This document shows, in pieces, positions 1 through 12,800 of a DNA stretch of 64,000 nt. Source of the DNA: Toxotes chatareus (Eukaryota > Chordata > Actinopteri > Toxotidae); contig CM028886.1 of NCBI GenBank assembly GCA_016801885.1, positions 5,287,841 to 5,351,840 of the forward strand, read 5' to 3'. The notes below the pieces were generated by a model that saw only the letters and a list, made by a program, of their open reading frames with translations, searched no databases and had not been told where the DNA came from. The stretch's first letter is position 1, and each line of letters begins with the position of its first letter. The translations under genes were made by a program, and so were the position numbers.

Positions 1-745
1 TCAGTGCTATGCAGATTTGGACGGATGACCACATCTACAAAATCATTAGAGACCCCCATGAAAAGAAGACAACAGTTCATATTTAATCTTTAGGCAAAAC
101 AAAAAGTCTCACCAAGGAATTCATAACAAACCTTCAGAATAAGCCTTTTTCACGAGAGACATTTTAACTAATAGTAGGAAAGGTGTTACTGAAAACATTA
201 ACAATGGCTTCATTCTATTCAAGTGTTCCATGATGCTGGGTCTAAGGGAGCTTGGCTTAGATCTGTTTTTGGAAATAACTGTAGACTGATGATAGATTAA
301 TGCAGGTTTAATGAAGTTAAATGTACAATTTCAATGGACCTTTAAAGGATAAATGTTTTGTAAGGCAGGCAGTGCATTTAACATGTTTGTTTGGCCGTTT
401 GATGAATATTTCATTAAACAAAAGCTTGTTTATTAGATAAATGCCACAGGGCACCTTAAACAGTGCTTATGGTTCAATCAAACATTATCAAGCACAAATA
501 ATTATTCAAGCCCTAAATGTCACTGTTATATTATTGCTGTCCATCTGTGCTTTGTGTACTGACATGGTATTTATCCTTGTTTTAGATCGTGCTCTTTAAG
601 TGTAAGATGAATCAAAATGAAAGAACATTTCTATAAATGAGGCTCAGTGTCTCATTACTGCATTATTGACTGATGACAGCGGCTGCACGGTCTGTGCAAA
701 TGGGTGATGACACACGAATTATCTCATCTGTCTCTCGTACTCTAC
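1..745. other. gabbr1 intron, nothing assigned
   Basis: AT-rich sequence; I searched both strands for the TM5-TM7 exons and saw none. Confidence 0.6.
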
Positions 746-856
746 CTCGACCGTAATGTGCAGAGGATCCACGATCTGCCAAATCATGAGTGACAGGAAG
801 TCGATAGCCAGCAGCACTCCAACTGTTGCGTAGAGTTTCCATGGCTCCAAGTGTTG
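746..856 (-). CDS. gabbr1: gabbr1 exon, TM4 (last exon inside the window)
   Basis: 37 codons between a CTCACACAG acceptor and a GAG|GTAGAG donor: LEPWKLYATVG, TM4, and IWQIVDPLH. The next exon must lie left of position 1. Confidence 0.93.
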
Positions 857-3800
857 CTGTGTGAGTTTGAGAAAAGACACACACACATACACAAAAACAC
901 GCATAGACAGCAGTCATCACTATCCAAGGGCATTACGAGCCAGTCCACAAACAAAGACAAACAACCAGGACAAATAATACGACAGGCGTCCTTGTGATTT
1001 CTGGATGACTGGGCACGAATTGTCTTTCTGAATGTGTCTCATCTGTGTGTATGTGTGTGCGTGTCCAAGTATATTTTAGGAACAGCAGGAGTTAGCGCGT
1101 GTGTGTGTCTGCAAGCGACACACAGGGAGCTGCAGTGGCTATATTTGTGCTGCCACCTGAAATCATCATTTATACACACTGAGATGACACTGCTTTTGTG
1201 TGGACAGTTTCCAAAGCGACTGATATCAACTCCATTATTCTTAACTTAAGCTATAATGGAAGCAATGCACCCGTAACCGAAAACAAGCAACAAAAATGAG
1301 CTCTCCCACTTTGCTCCCGTTCTGTCTTTCCACACATCTTTTTTTATTCGACCACACTGGCTCACTCCCAGCGCCTCCGACATAGTAACAGCTATTCAAG
1401 CGTACAATGACTAAAACCGAAAAATAAAATAAAGACGAAAACACATTACACAGTCCTAGGCGCCTCTTCACTTGACTTGCATGAAAAATTATTTGAAAAG
1501 CGCTCATTCTCCCCTCGATTTGTGAAAGTTACTTTAAATACTCACACAGAGCTCTCTGGCAAATTGCCCTTCTCTGGACATGAAGAGAGTTGAAAGTCAA
1601 CCCGATTCGTTGTGCTTTGGCTCAAATAATAAACCCCCCGAAGGTTGGATTTCTGCATAGAACTTTAATACTCATCCATATTCATAAATATTCCATAAAT
1701 GGCTTAATCTCTTATTCTTCTGATTAGGTCTTAGAAATTCCCACAACACATCGCAGACTGGCAGTATCTTGCTGGCTCCAGGATACACTATCTTCAAGAG
1801 GAGGCACACACACCCACCCACACACACACACACACATACACACACACATGCATAAATGCATACACACCCACTCTTCAACACACCGGCATGTAAATAAAGC
1901 TGATGACGTTGGCATTAGGGCCCCGGTTATGTGTGCCCAAAATCTGCTTCTGCATGTTTCTATGCATTTGTGTGGGTACATGTGCTTTGTGTGTGCATGT
2001 GTAAAGTACAGTATCTATGTCAGTGTGCATCCAAAACCCTTATCCCTGCACTCTCGCTGCCAAAGTGAATCATGCCGAGCTGGCCTCTTAAGCTTATGTT
2101 ACTAGGAAGCCTGCAAAGTTTCTAACTTTTTTTTTTTTTTTTTTTTTATCAGCCAGTGCCACACATGCTGCATGGCCAGGCCTCCCTCTCCCATCCTTTC
2201 TATATGATCCTGAGACTGCTGAGAGGCTTATCCCTCCCTCACTCCCTCCCACTTGTCCTCCTTACCTTCTTCTTCTCCTTCTTCTCGTCCTTCTTTGTGA
2301 AGAGGGTGTGGACCCACCAGATCTTGGTGAACATGCTGCCGTACGCCAGGCTGAAGCCGAGGCCGAGGAGCCACAGGCGGAACTGAAGGAGACAGGAGAG
2401 CAGGAAAGAGGAGAGGACAGGAGAAAGAGTGGAGTGGAGAATTTTTACAAACCATTTTCATTCTTTTATATACTGCTTATTGATACTACACAGGAACCAA
2501 ATATCATTTAACCTGCATTTATAGTTACAGTTACACGTAAATCAATCTAACCCCGACATTGGTTATTATTGTCATTTTAAAAAAGATAATGTTACTGCAT
2601 TCACAATACACTTACAACCATGTTCAGCGTCCTTGACAGAAGTGATAATGTTGTATTTGAATCTTTACAATAAAGAGGCCTGTTTTGCACTGCCTTTTCT
2701 TAAACTGATGTTTTATTCAAACATTTTTAAAAGAATATTACTTGTAAATAAAAATATAGATCACGTTTTTTTTTCTATTTCAAAATCATAGAGAGGAGGT
2801 TTTTCAGCCCCTCAGTAGTATCTGCAGGTATTCCTTACAGGCTGCGTACATTCTTGATAACTTTCACCAACAAGGCACTGCAGCCTGTAAGAAGCCTGAG
2901 ACACAAAACCCAGGGCAAAAAAGTCCACAGACCATGTACCACTCACAGCTCATTAAGGTTACTGCTCTGAGCACAGAGTGACAACTGAAGGCGACTCAGA
3001 TGAAAATATTAACATTTTTATCATTTCCTCTCTTTTCTCATTTAGACTGTGGTGGCTGAACAGTAAGAGTTTAGACAGTAAAGTAAAAAATATATCAACT
3101 TGAGATATAAAAGTGAGGGGAACAGGAACAGGATTTTTAAAAGCTCCCCCAGTGGAAATTAAGCCCTTGCCTTATATGCTGATTTCTTCCATTAAGCCAG
3201 AAAAATAAAACATGCCGTGCACATATTCTCAGTCAGTCGCACATCCAATACATCCATGAATTGGAAAGGAGAGGAGAGGAGGGGGGAGGAGAAGAGTGAG
3301 ATGAAAAAGAGAAGAGAGGCTGAGATGAGATAGAAGATAAGAAATGAGAAGGAGAAAGGGGAGAAGAGGTGAGGATGACAAAAAGAGGAGAGGGGAGGAG
3401 GTGAGATGAGATAAGAGGGAGAGAAGAGGAGAGGAGTGAGATAAACAGAAGTGAGGAAGGTATAGGAGAAGGGAGGAGAGGGAGGAGAGAGGTGAGATTA
3501 AATGTGACAGGGGAGAAGAGAGGAGAGGAGAAAGGTTAAAATGATGAGAGGAGGGGAAGAAGAGAGGAGCACAGGAGAAGGGTGAGATGAAAAAGAATAG
3601 AGGGTGAAATCAGATGAAAATAAGAGAAGAGAAGAACAGGAGATGATACAGAGAGGAAAGGAAAGGAGAGTAGAGAGGAGGAAAGGGTTGAGATATGACA
3701 AGAAAAGGGGGAGAATAAAGGAGATGAGAGGGGTGAGATGAAAAAGAGGGGTGAGAAGAGAGGGAAAGGAAGGAGATGAGGAATTTGCAGGTTTTACAGG

Positions 3801-6800
3801 AGAGGGAAGTGAGAAAAGAAGGGATAGAGAGCAGACATAGATGAATAGATAGAGGAGGGGTGCAAGGAGTTGGGGGGGAACAACAGGCAGGGATAGAGCA
3901 GAAAAAAGGTAGGTGATAAGGCAAGAGGCAGAGAGCGAGCAGGAGCAGGACAGAGATAATATAAGTTTGAAGAGATGGAAAGACAGAAAAAAAAACAATC
4001 CAGAGCAGAAGGTCAGAGGCAGAGAGAGACAGAACAAAGCATGAGAGAGAATAACTGGACAGGGACAAAGAGCAGAGGAGCGACAGAAATGGAAATCTCG
4101 CTCTCGCCTCCACAACACAAAGATTCAACGTGGGTGACTGAGAAATACTCCCACTCCTCATTACTGCCGGGATCCCGTCGTCTGGACTATTCTGGCGTCC
4201 GGCAAAATTACGGCTGAAATACCGAAAACCAAAACATGCAAATACTCAAGGAATCATGTCAGTGTTTAAACTTTGATCATGTTTCATCCACTCAGTGTGC
4301 GTGATCAAAATCCTAAAACAACTGCTGATTTGGTTTGCACGTGTCTGCTTGCCACAGGCAGCAACATCACAACTGTCAGGGCGTCACAACACCTAACTGT
4401 GGCTTTGCTTAAAGTAGGAACAATATTTCACAGTAGGGCAGGGCCTTACTAAAACTGACAGCTGTAACTGCAAAGTGCAAAAAATAACTGCAAGGTCCAG
4501 CAGCACTGCAAATCAAATACGAGTGAACGTTGATTTGAGAGCAAAGAGGTGTTGATGTGAATATTAAACTTTTGGATAGTATGCCTTAACCCTCAGTGGC
4601 CTGTACCTCAAAACGATTAGTGGGTCAGCCAAAATAAAAAGGTTACTGCTCTTCAAGCCTTTTGATTACAGTCATTCCTCTGATCTCCTTTGAAAGGTAA
4701 ATTAAATCAAGTTTTCACAGATTTTTTTTTTGCCTACTGTTATTGCCTGTTGTGTGGAAAACACTTTGGAGACAGTTACAAGTTTGAACCAAGTGTGAGT
4801 CAACAGTGTCACGAGGGTCCTGACTGAGACTGAGTCAGGTATAGACCAAGGTGTGTCCCACGGCAGGGGCGGTGTCTTCTAAAGGTTTACCAGGGTATAA
4901 TTATGGTAACCTGTGCTGCACAGCTAACCTGCTCCAAAGCAAGTTAATTTTCAGAGGATCCAATCACAACCTGGCAACAGCCCCGACAACTGACAAGGGA
5001 GAAAGACTTTACAACAATAAATAAATACATAATGATAATTATAGCTGTACTGAAACTGCAGCATGATTAATTCCTGACAGTGCCGATTCTTTTACGCTCT
5101 TATTCCATCACAGCTCATAATAACATCAGGTGACTTTGTGATAATAACTGGAAATAAAACTTGAACCCTCTACTGTCCATTGTTAGAAAAGTAATCTGTA
5201 CATTGTTAATCAGCTCCTACGATTATAAATGCAATGCAATTAAAGTTTTGCATCACATGCAAAACTTCTGAATAGTTTGTTCATCTCTGGAAGAAAAAAG
5301 CCAAAAAATACTCTAAAATCTGCGCAGTCATACACAATAACTGCCACACTTACTCATAGCCTTAGTTTTAATATTTGGAAGTTATTTCTAGTGTTTCTAC
5401 AGATACTTATTCTATTCCAGTTGTGATTATTTTCATGAAATTTCACCTTGCTAAACATCACTTCCTGCTGTCACCGTAACCGATTCTTACTGCAGGCATT
5501 TCCGTTTCATCTCATTTCATATTAAGCACTTCATTTCACTGCTGCTATAACTCTGGCTCCTTCACGTGAACACACTCGTAAGCGAGACAGGTAAACCCAG
5601 AGTTCACAGATCCAGTAGATAACCAGCTTTGTGATACAGGTTATCCAGGATACAGACCTTGTAAAAACTACCGTTGTAGTACCAGAATCAAATCAGTGAA
5701 ACCAAATATTTGCAGGCAATACCCAGCCATACTTTTCTCTCTGCCTTCTGGCTTTTCACTGTTTGTCTGTCTCTTCCTCCTGTTACCTGGCAGACAACGG
5801 GGAACTGTGATCGGTGGACGTGGTGACCATCAATCCCCAGTGGGAAGACTGCAGCCAGAGCCATCATGCAGCCCACTGCTGTCATGTTGTTCAGGTAGGG
5901 CTGAGAGTTCTGGATGTAGCTGAAACAGTGACAGATACACACAGGGACACATGAAGACAAAAAAACAAACAAACACATTTATAAAAACAGTTATAATTTA
6001 CGCTTCTGCTTGAAGGTAAATTTGTAAGTAAACAGGCATTAATTCTGTTGGTGGTCTGCTGTCAGCTCTCAGAAATACCAACAACTGCTGTTAATTGTTC
6101 TCGTGTTGGTTTTTAATGGAAATTTTAATCATCTTTATTTGCTGGTTCACAGTCGGCCATGTTTTGTCAAATATGGAACACTGCTCTTCCCGGAGCATTT
6201 CCTTTGATGTGTGATTGACAGTCATTAATCTAATCAGTGTTGACAGAAGGCGACTTCTTGCCTTCTGTGAAGCAACTGTTACATCTGACTGGATTTTCTA
6301 GCTAAAAAAAAAAAAAATTCACATGACAAAGAAAAAGGAAATTCCTGTGCAGAGCCTATTCTGACACAGCTGAATTTGACAGGTGAGCTTTTTCCTAATT
6401 AATTAAAGAATTGGCAGTGATGCCAAAACCTGCACAGAGACAATATGCTGATTTCTCTGGATAATGCACTCATCATGCTGTCACCAGTTTTAATACAGAC
6501 TATTTTTGTGGTAACAAGACTGAGAGTCTACAGTTATGCAAGCAGCTCCATGTGGCAGTGCCTTAAGCTAAATGCTAACGTAAGCATGCTAACATCCTCA
6601 CAATCCTAACAACAGGAAAAAACCCACTTATTTCAACTTGGCAGCGTTCATGCATTATTCCAAGATGGTTATCCTCAGATAAACAGCCTACTAGTTACTT
6701 GCAGCAGTTCATTTCCAAGTTAAAGCAGATGCAAACAGCATATACGTCAATTTAAATTAGCTGAATGGATAGTGTGATGATATTGTCTTGATATTGAACT

Positions 6801-9800
6801 TTATTTTTACGCAGCTGCCAGTGGCGACGCAGTTGCAGCCAGTTTGTTGACATGTCTGTAGTTCTTTTCACCAAGTGGGAGATACCATCTGTGCCAGAAA
6901 TTCAGGCAAGTGGTATCCCAAAACTATACTATATATTAATACCTACGCTTTTAGAATAAAGTGGATTTACACTAACCATAAAGTATACATATGAAACAGT
7001 AAATTTCGACCTCTATTGATGCTGTTGATGGATACTATCCTTCCACAATGCAATTGCACTTGTCCTACACTGTAAGAGGGTGGCAGGAGCAATATCAAAG
7101 ATGGTTACTGCTGCAAAACCTAAACTACCTGAATGAATATCATTAAAGGTATTTTTTTAATATATAATTTGGGTGAACTGATCCTTTAATTTTTTAAACC
7201 TCATTTTGCCATGATGGCAACAATTAATTGCAGATGCCTTAAGCTCCTTATCATCCATATTCCTCTGCCTACATTTATGAAATCAGATGAAAGTTTTGCC
7301 GCTGCATTGAAGCGTGGCTGTGGTAATCATGTTTAAACACTGTACTCTATGTGAAAGTACAGACAGGAGCTTAAAGGATAATGAAGCAAAAAGTAATTAC
7401 CATCATAAGAAAAAATAAGTATAGCGAGTCCTATCGAGTTATGACAATGTTTTTATTTCACTGCCACATTAGAACCAATCTCCGTATTCTAATTCAAAAA
7501 AACTCTAGATTTAACTTTGTTTGATATAATCTGCACTGTACCATAACACCCACCCATCCAGAACAGCAGCTTTCCTCTGCTCCTCTAGGTGCTGCTCATC
7601 TTTAAGCAGTAGGTGTGCGTCTTTTATTTTTTCATCCCGTTGACCTGCCCTTGTGCTGCCCTGCAGGGCACACTGCTTATTTGCTGTACAACCACACGCT
7701 CCTGCCACACTTATGCTGCTTGCATACAAACACACATTAACATATACATACATATACATACAAACACTCTCACTTGCACACTGGCCTCAGACCAGCCTTT
7801 GATACCTCTGAAAAACCTTCATTGCTGTTACATACCATGAATATATGATTTTCATTGCGCTGCAGGAGTTTTTTCTGATGTGAAGTGCTTATTACCTTAT
7901 TATGCACCACATATTGTGGTTGCTTTGAATTATGGTTGATCGAGGCTACTGATAAAAGGAAAAAGGTATCTCTTCCTCTTCTATGTTGTATTTTTATCAA
8001 TGAATGACTGCTGAAGTTTTTTGTGTGACTCTGAGGGTCCAAAAACGTATGTTTGCTGTTGATGTTTTAGGGAGCTGTCGCACCTCGCCTGTTTAGTTTG
8101 GCTGAACTGAACTCTGATTTGTTTGGTCTGGTGCAAAAGCTGTCAATCAAACTCTGATGCAGGGTCTCGGTCTCAGTCAACTTCTAAATTAACTCCGGTG
8201 TGGTTTGTTTGTGGTCTGAAACCAAGCGATTGTGGATGCGATGATTTTAACATGGATCCAAATCCTAGACTACTATTAAATCCATTTGCTGATTGTAAAT
8301 TGTTCAGGTAGCCATAGAAAAAGATATAAGATTTGCATGTATTTATGCACATCATTTGGCAAATTATCAAAAGCAGTTATAACTGTGGTGTGTTGTGCTT
8401 GAATCCTACTGTGCAGTTTAAAAGGTTTTTAAAACTTTACAGTAGCTGCACTGGAGACATCGTATCACTGGACAAACAGCTGATATTTAAACAGCGTCAA
8501 AGTGTTTGAGTTTCCAGAGGGCTGCTCCTTTAAGACTGTAATTGCATTTGACTTCTTGTTTTTAAAGTGGACTGGCCGTGTATTTCTGTCTCCTAACAAG
8601 GCAATTGGTGGAAAACTGTTTTGTAAAAACAGGTGAAATTGTGTTTGAAATATAATCAAAGCTAGACGAGGGCTTGAATTGCACACTTGAGCCAGCCTGA
8701 GCTCCACAAAGGAACAAACCTCTCCAGCTTTCTGAAAAACTCCAGATAAGCTCATGGTCTTATGGGACTTTAAATCACTTTGACCCAGGTCAAACATAAA
8801 AATACTATGTTATAAAGACATCAGAGATATGCTGCACTTGGTTCACAGACACGTATTAAGCTTGGGAATCCTAGATCAAAAGGCACTCTTTAAAGGAAGT
8901 CTATTTGCATTTGGTCTAGGGCGATGCTTAACTGGTGACAATGAAACCAGCTGCTCGATTGCAGAAAGCCACACCCAAATCACTAACTTTGCAGTCATAC
9001 CAAATACTCACATTCACCCTTGGTCCGCAACCACACCGACCGATCAGCTCCGCTGGAGCAGCCGGAGATTGTTACTCCAGATGTCATTTCCACTGACTAT
9101 ATTCAAATTTTCGGAGCTGTTGTGGTTCCTTAAACTGGTGACCTTCATGTATCAAACCTGTGTCTTTAACCTTTGGGCCACTGACATCCCATTTAACTGA
9201 ACTATCAATTCTAATTATTTTCAGATTTAAAAAAAAAAAAAAGTGAATCCTTTTAACAATGACCTCCCTCTTTATTTCCATGATTATTTGTAGGTTTCAC
9301 TAATCACGTACCTTTTGAAGGACAAAGACAAAAGCCCAAAAGCCAATTTACTATGATGAAAACAGCAAATTCTTACTCATTCACTTTAAATATTTGATAT
9401 TTTGCTTAAAAATTGACTTTAAATCAATTTATTGATTTTCAAAATAGTTGCCAGTTGATTTTCTATAGACCTTCTACTTGCCTAATCATTGCAGCACTTG
9501 CTGTATTTGGGGCTTCTTAGCATGGGCGTGGGAATGAAATGATGAGCATGTGGTCAGGCTCATTCAATGTTAGAAAACTTACCGGACGTTGCCATTGTAG
9601 ATGTTGAAGGTTAGACAGACGATGCCAAGCAGGATGCCAAGTCCGGCGAAGACGGACACGGCCGCAAACAGCTTTTGAGACAAGAATCTGTACTCTTCAA
9701 TCACCACTGTCCGATCAGCCGGAGGTCCAGCACCTGAATGAACAGAGAAAGAAATGTGACGAGTGAAAACGCCTCCAGTGCCATCTACCTTTACCGCTGC

Positions 9801-12800
9801 AATTACAATACCCCAGGACAAATCCCACATCTCACTGTATTAATGGGATAAAAGCTTATACAGATCACTTTTACTTGGAGCTCCAAATAATTGCTTTTCA
9901 CAGTTGGCTGAGGACTGGACTTTAAAAAGCCATCTCAGGACTGTATTTTTTACTTTTGTGGCCCCTTTGGATTGTGCTGTAAAGCAGTTACAGTTACACA
10001 CATACGCACAAGTCCTATCTGCCTGCCACTGAGCAGTTTCACTGGAGCAGGTGGGGTTTAAGTGCCTTGCTCAAGGGCATCTCAGTGGTGGTAATGAAGA
10101 GAAAGGCAAGTGCTGCTGTTTCATTTTCCCCACCCAGGTTCACCCTGCTGGTGCTGGGTTTGAACCAACAAGCTTCTAGTCTTCTCTAAAACGACTTAAA
10201 ATGGCTGCATGACTCTCTCTGCATGACTGCACAACTTGTTCGCAAATGGAAAATGATAAGTATAAGCAATCAGCATCTAATTATTAGAGTACCAATCACT
10301 GGAGTTAAGTGGAAACCATAGCTCCTCATAACTTTTCACAATGATGGAGTCGCTGAGCCTTCTGAGACACACATTTGACTGACTGATAAGAAACTGCTGC
10401 ACACAATTTTTTGCCATCACTGTTTAGAGAGACACAAGCATGCAACTGTAGTCTGATACACATCAGTGCTTCACCACAGAATTGCACAGAATTTCATTTG
10501 ATACAATAAGCACCAAATAAAGCTAAGTATCAGTTTTCTCCTCATGCTCACTCTATTTCTCGTAAGCAGAGAACAAAATGGCCCAGCTGAATGTTGTTTA
10601 AACATCAGTATCTCCAAAATAAATTGCCATCAAGAAACGCCTGTTCACCATGTGTCTAACACCCCTTTAATCAAGGTCAGAAGGTGGGTCGTGAAGCCAG
10701 GCTGGCCCATTCAGATCATCACTGTTTCAGTCTTTTCTGACAGAAAACACAAGTTGGAACAGTTGCTAATCAAGAAACCTTTAAGGTTCCAGTGTGATTC
10801 TTCAGAAGGGCCTGAGTTTTCACTTTACCTTTGATCATTCGAAACAATTATAAACACTTCTGATTTCCAACGTGGGCTGGACAACGCGTCCCTCAAACTA
10901 TTTCTATTTGAGAATAGCCCGACCTTTAGATATTCAAATGGCTGTGTTGACAGCAATCATCTGCCCTTTATACTGTATTTTACATGACAGAATTCATGGA
11001 AGAACAAAACTTTAATCAACAAGAAATGCCTTTGCACTTGTAGTTATAATTCTGGCTGTTTGTTTAGTGCATTAAATAAAAGTACTAATTGCATTTATGC
11101 CCTCAGAGCCCAGAGTTTATTCTCTCTCCACCACCTCCATGAAATATTGATACAGCTTCAGCACAGAGAAGTTAAATAACCATCAGCGGTTACCAATGAT
11201 TTATACTTAAATGTCAGTTTTAGTAATTAATGTAATTTAGCAGGAAACTACATAACTGCAGGTTTAATTAACAGTTGGAACTTTAGGTTTTAAAAGAGTT
11301 TGTGTGTGTGTGTGTGTGTGTGTGCTACCTAATTATTCATGCTTGAGTAGCTTTAAACCAGAAGAATTCCTCAGTGAGGAGGGTTCAAAGAGGGGCAGAT
11401 GGACAGGGAGCCTCTTTTTACACTAAACAGCCTCTGACTAACTGTCTGCCTAAATCTGGGACTGCCTACAGATTTGTGTGTGTGTGTAAGCCAGTGTGGA
11501 CTGTATATATCCTACATGCATGATAAACATGTAGACCTAAACAGTAAGCATGAGTGACTGTAGGGGAGCATTTACACATGCATACACTACAGTATGTGTT
11601 TACTGTGCGTATGTTTCTGTGTGAGAGAGAATTAGAGGGAGACAGAGTGCGTGTGCATGTCAGAGGGGAAGCAGAGAAGGAGTGTCAGCACTGCGTGAAG
11701 CTGATGTGTCAGATGTCAGCAGAGGGTGTCAGAGTGTCACCCCCTCGACGGTTGCAGGGTGTCAAGACGCCCATCACGTTCTGTTTGGATTCGTGTCACC
11801 ACCATCACACAGCCAATGTGTATCTGGTGTCATCTGACTGATGAATGACAATATCAGAGGGTTTCTGCTGAGTTCACCAAGTCGAATTGCAAACATTTTA
11901 AAACCTGTTTTTTGATCACACTGGACAAAATTTCAAAGTATGATTGAGAACCAGTGAGGACAACATGGCCCAGAAGTATTTGTTATTATATCACATTTTT
12001 TAAGTATTTTCCAGACGTATATAACTTTAAATCCTAATGATGTACTTTATCAAATAAATGCATCCTGGACATGGACAGGCAGCACAAAATAGATGGAAAA
12101 ATTAGCCAATTAAAAATCATGAATTCATGTGAGTTTTGACTAAAATGAACACTGCTGGTGATGACTGAAACTCCACAGAAACGGGTTGAACAGTCCCTAC
12201 ATGCAGTATCTGCTGTCACAACCATCTCTCTTTTAATTTAAAAGTGTGCAACGTCTCTCAAAGGCCCGCAATCAGACACAAAAACATGTTATAACAAACA
12301 CCACTATCCACAGCAGGCAAAGAGAAAGTATCAAAGATTTTTTCATACCTTCTCAGGTTTTTGTGGAAACTGAATTCAGTGCTTTTTAAGACTTGTCAGG
12401 AACTGCAGATTCCCTTGTATGAGTTTCCATTTGTTTGTGAGAAAAAAAAAAAGAGTTTATGGAGTGGTTTTCCATCTGTGTACTTTACAGCGTATCTGCT
12501 ATGTGACCTACAGAAGAGGATGCAGTCTGAACAGCACACACAACATATGATGTGTTGAAAAGCCGTACTAATGTGCAGTGACCTAGACACATAATGTGTT
12601 TTAAAAGGTGCAACTGAGTTTATGCATGTGTGAGTGCGCAAGTGTAACATTTGCCATATTGCTGCCAGTTTTAACAAGAACAAGTAAAAGAGGGCATGCT
12701 ACACCATTTCCAGCATCTTTTCATTGGATTACTTGACTTTAATAAATACTTTATTATTAGTTTACATGCTCTGAATGGTACCTCCATACTTAGCTGTGTC

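Noticed and set aside
3498..4161. Two long minus-strand open frames (206 and 183 codons) rich in Ser, Leu and Pro
   Set aside because: They lie in a polypurine/polypyrimidine tract that almost lacks A/T-rich stops on one strand. The composition explains them; no domain is seen.
8465..9200. Open frames of 110 and 123 codons on opposite strands
   Set aside because: Neither shows a known motif, and they lie within a gabbr1 intron. A decayed repeat is more likely, but I could not identify it.
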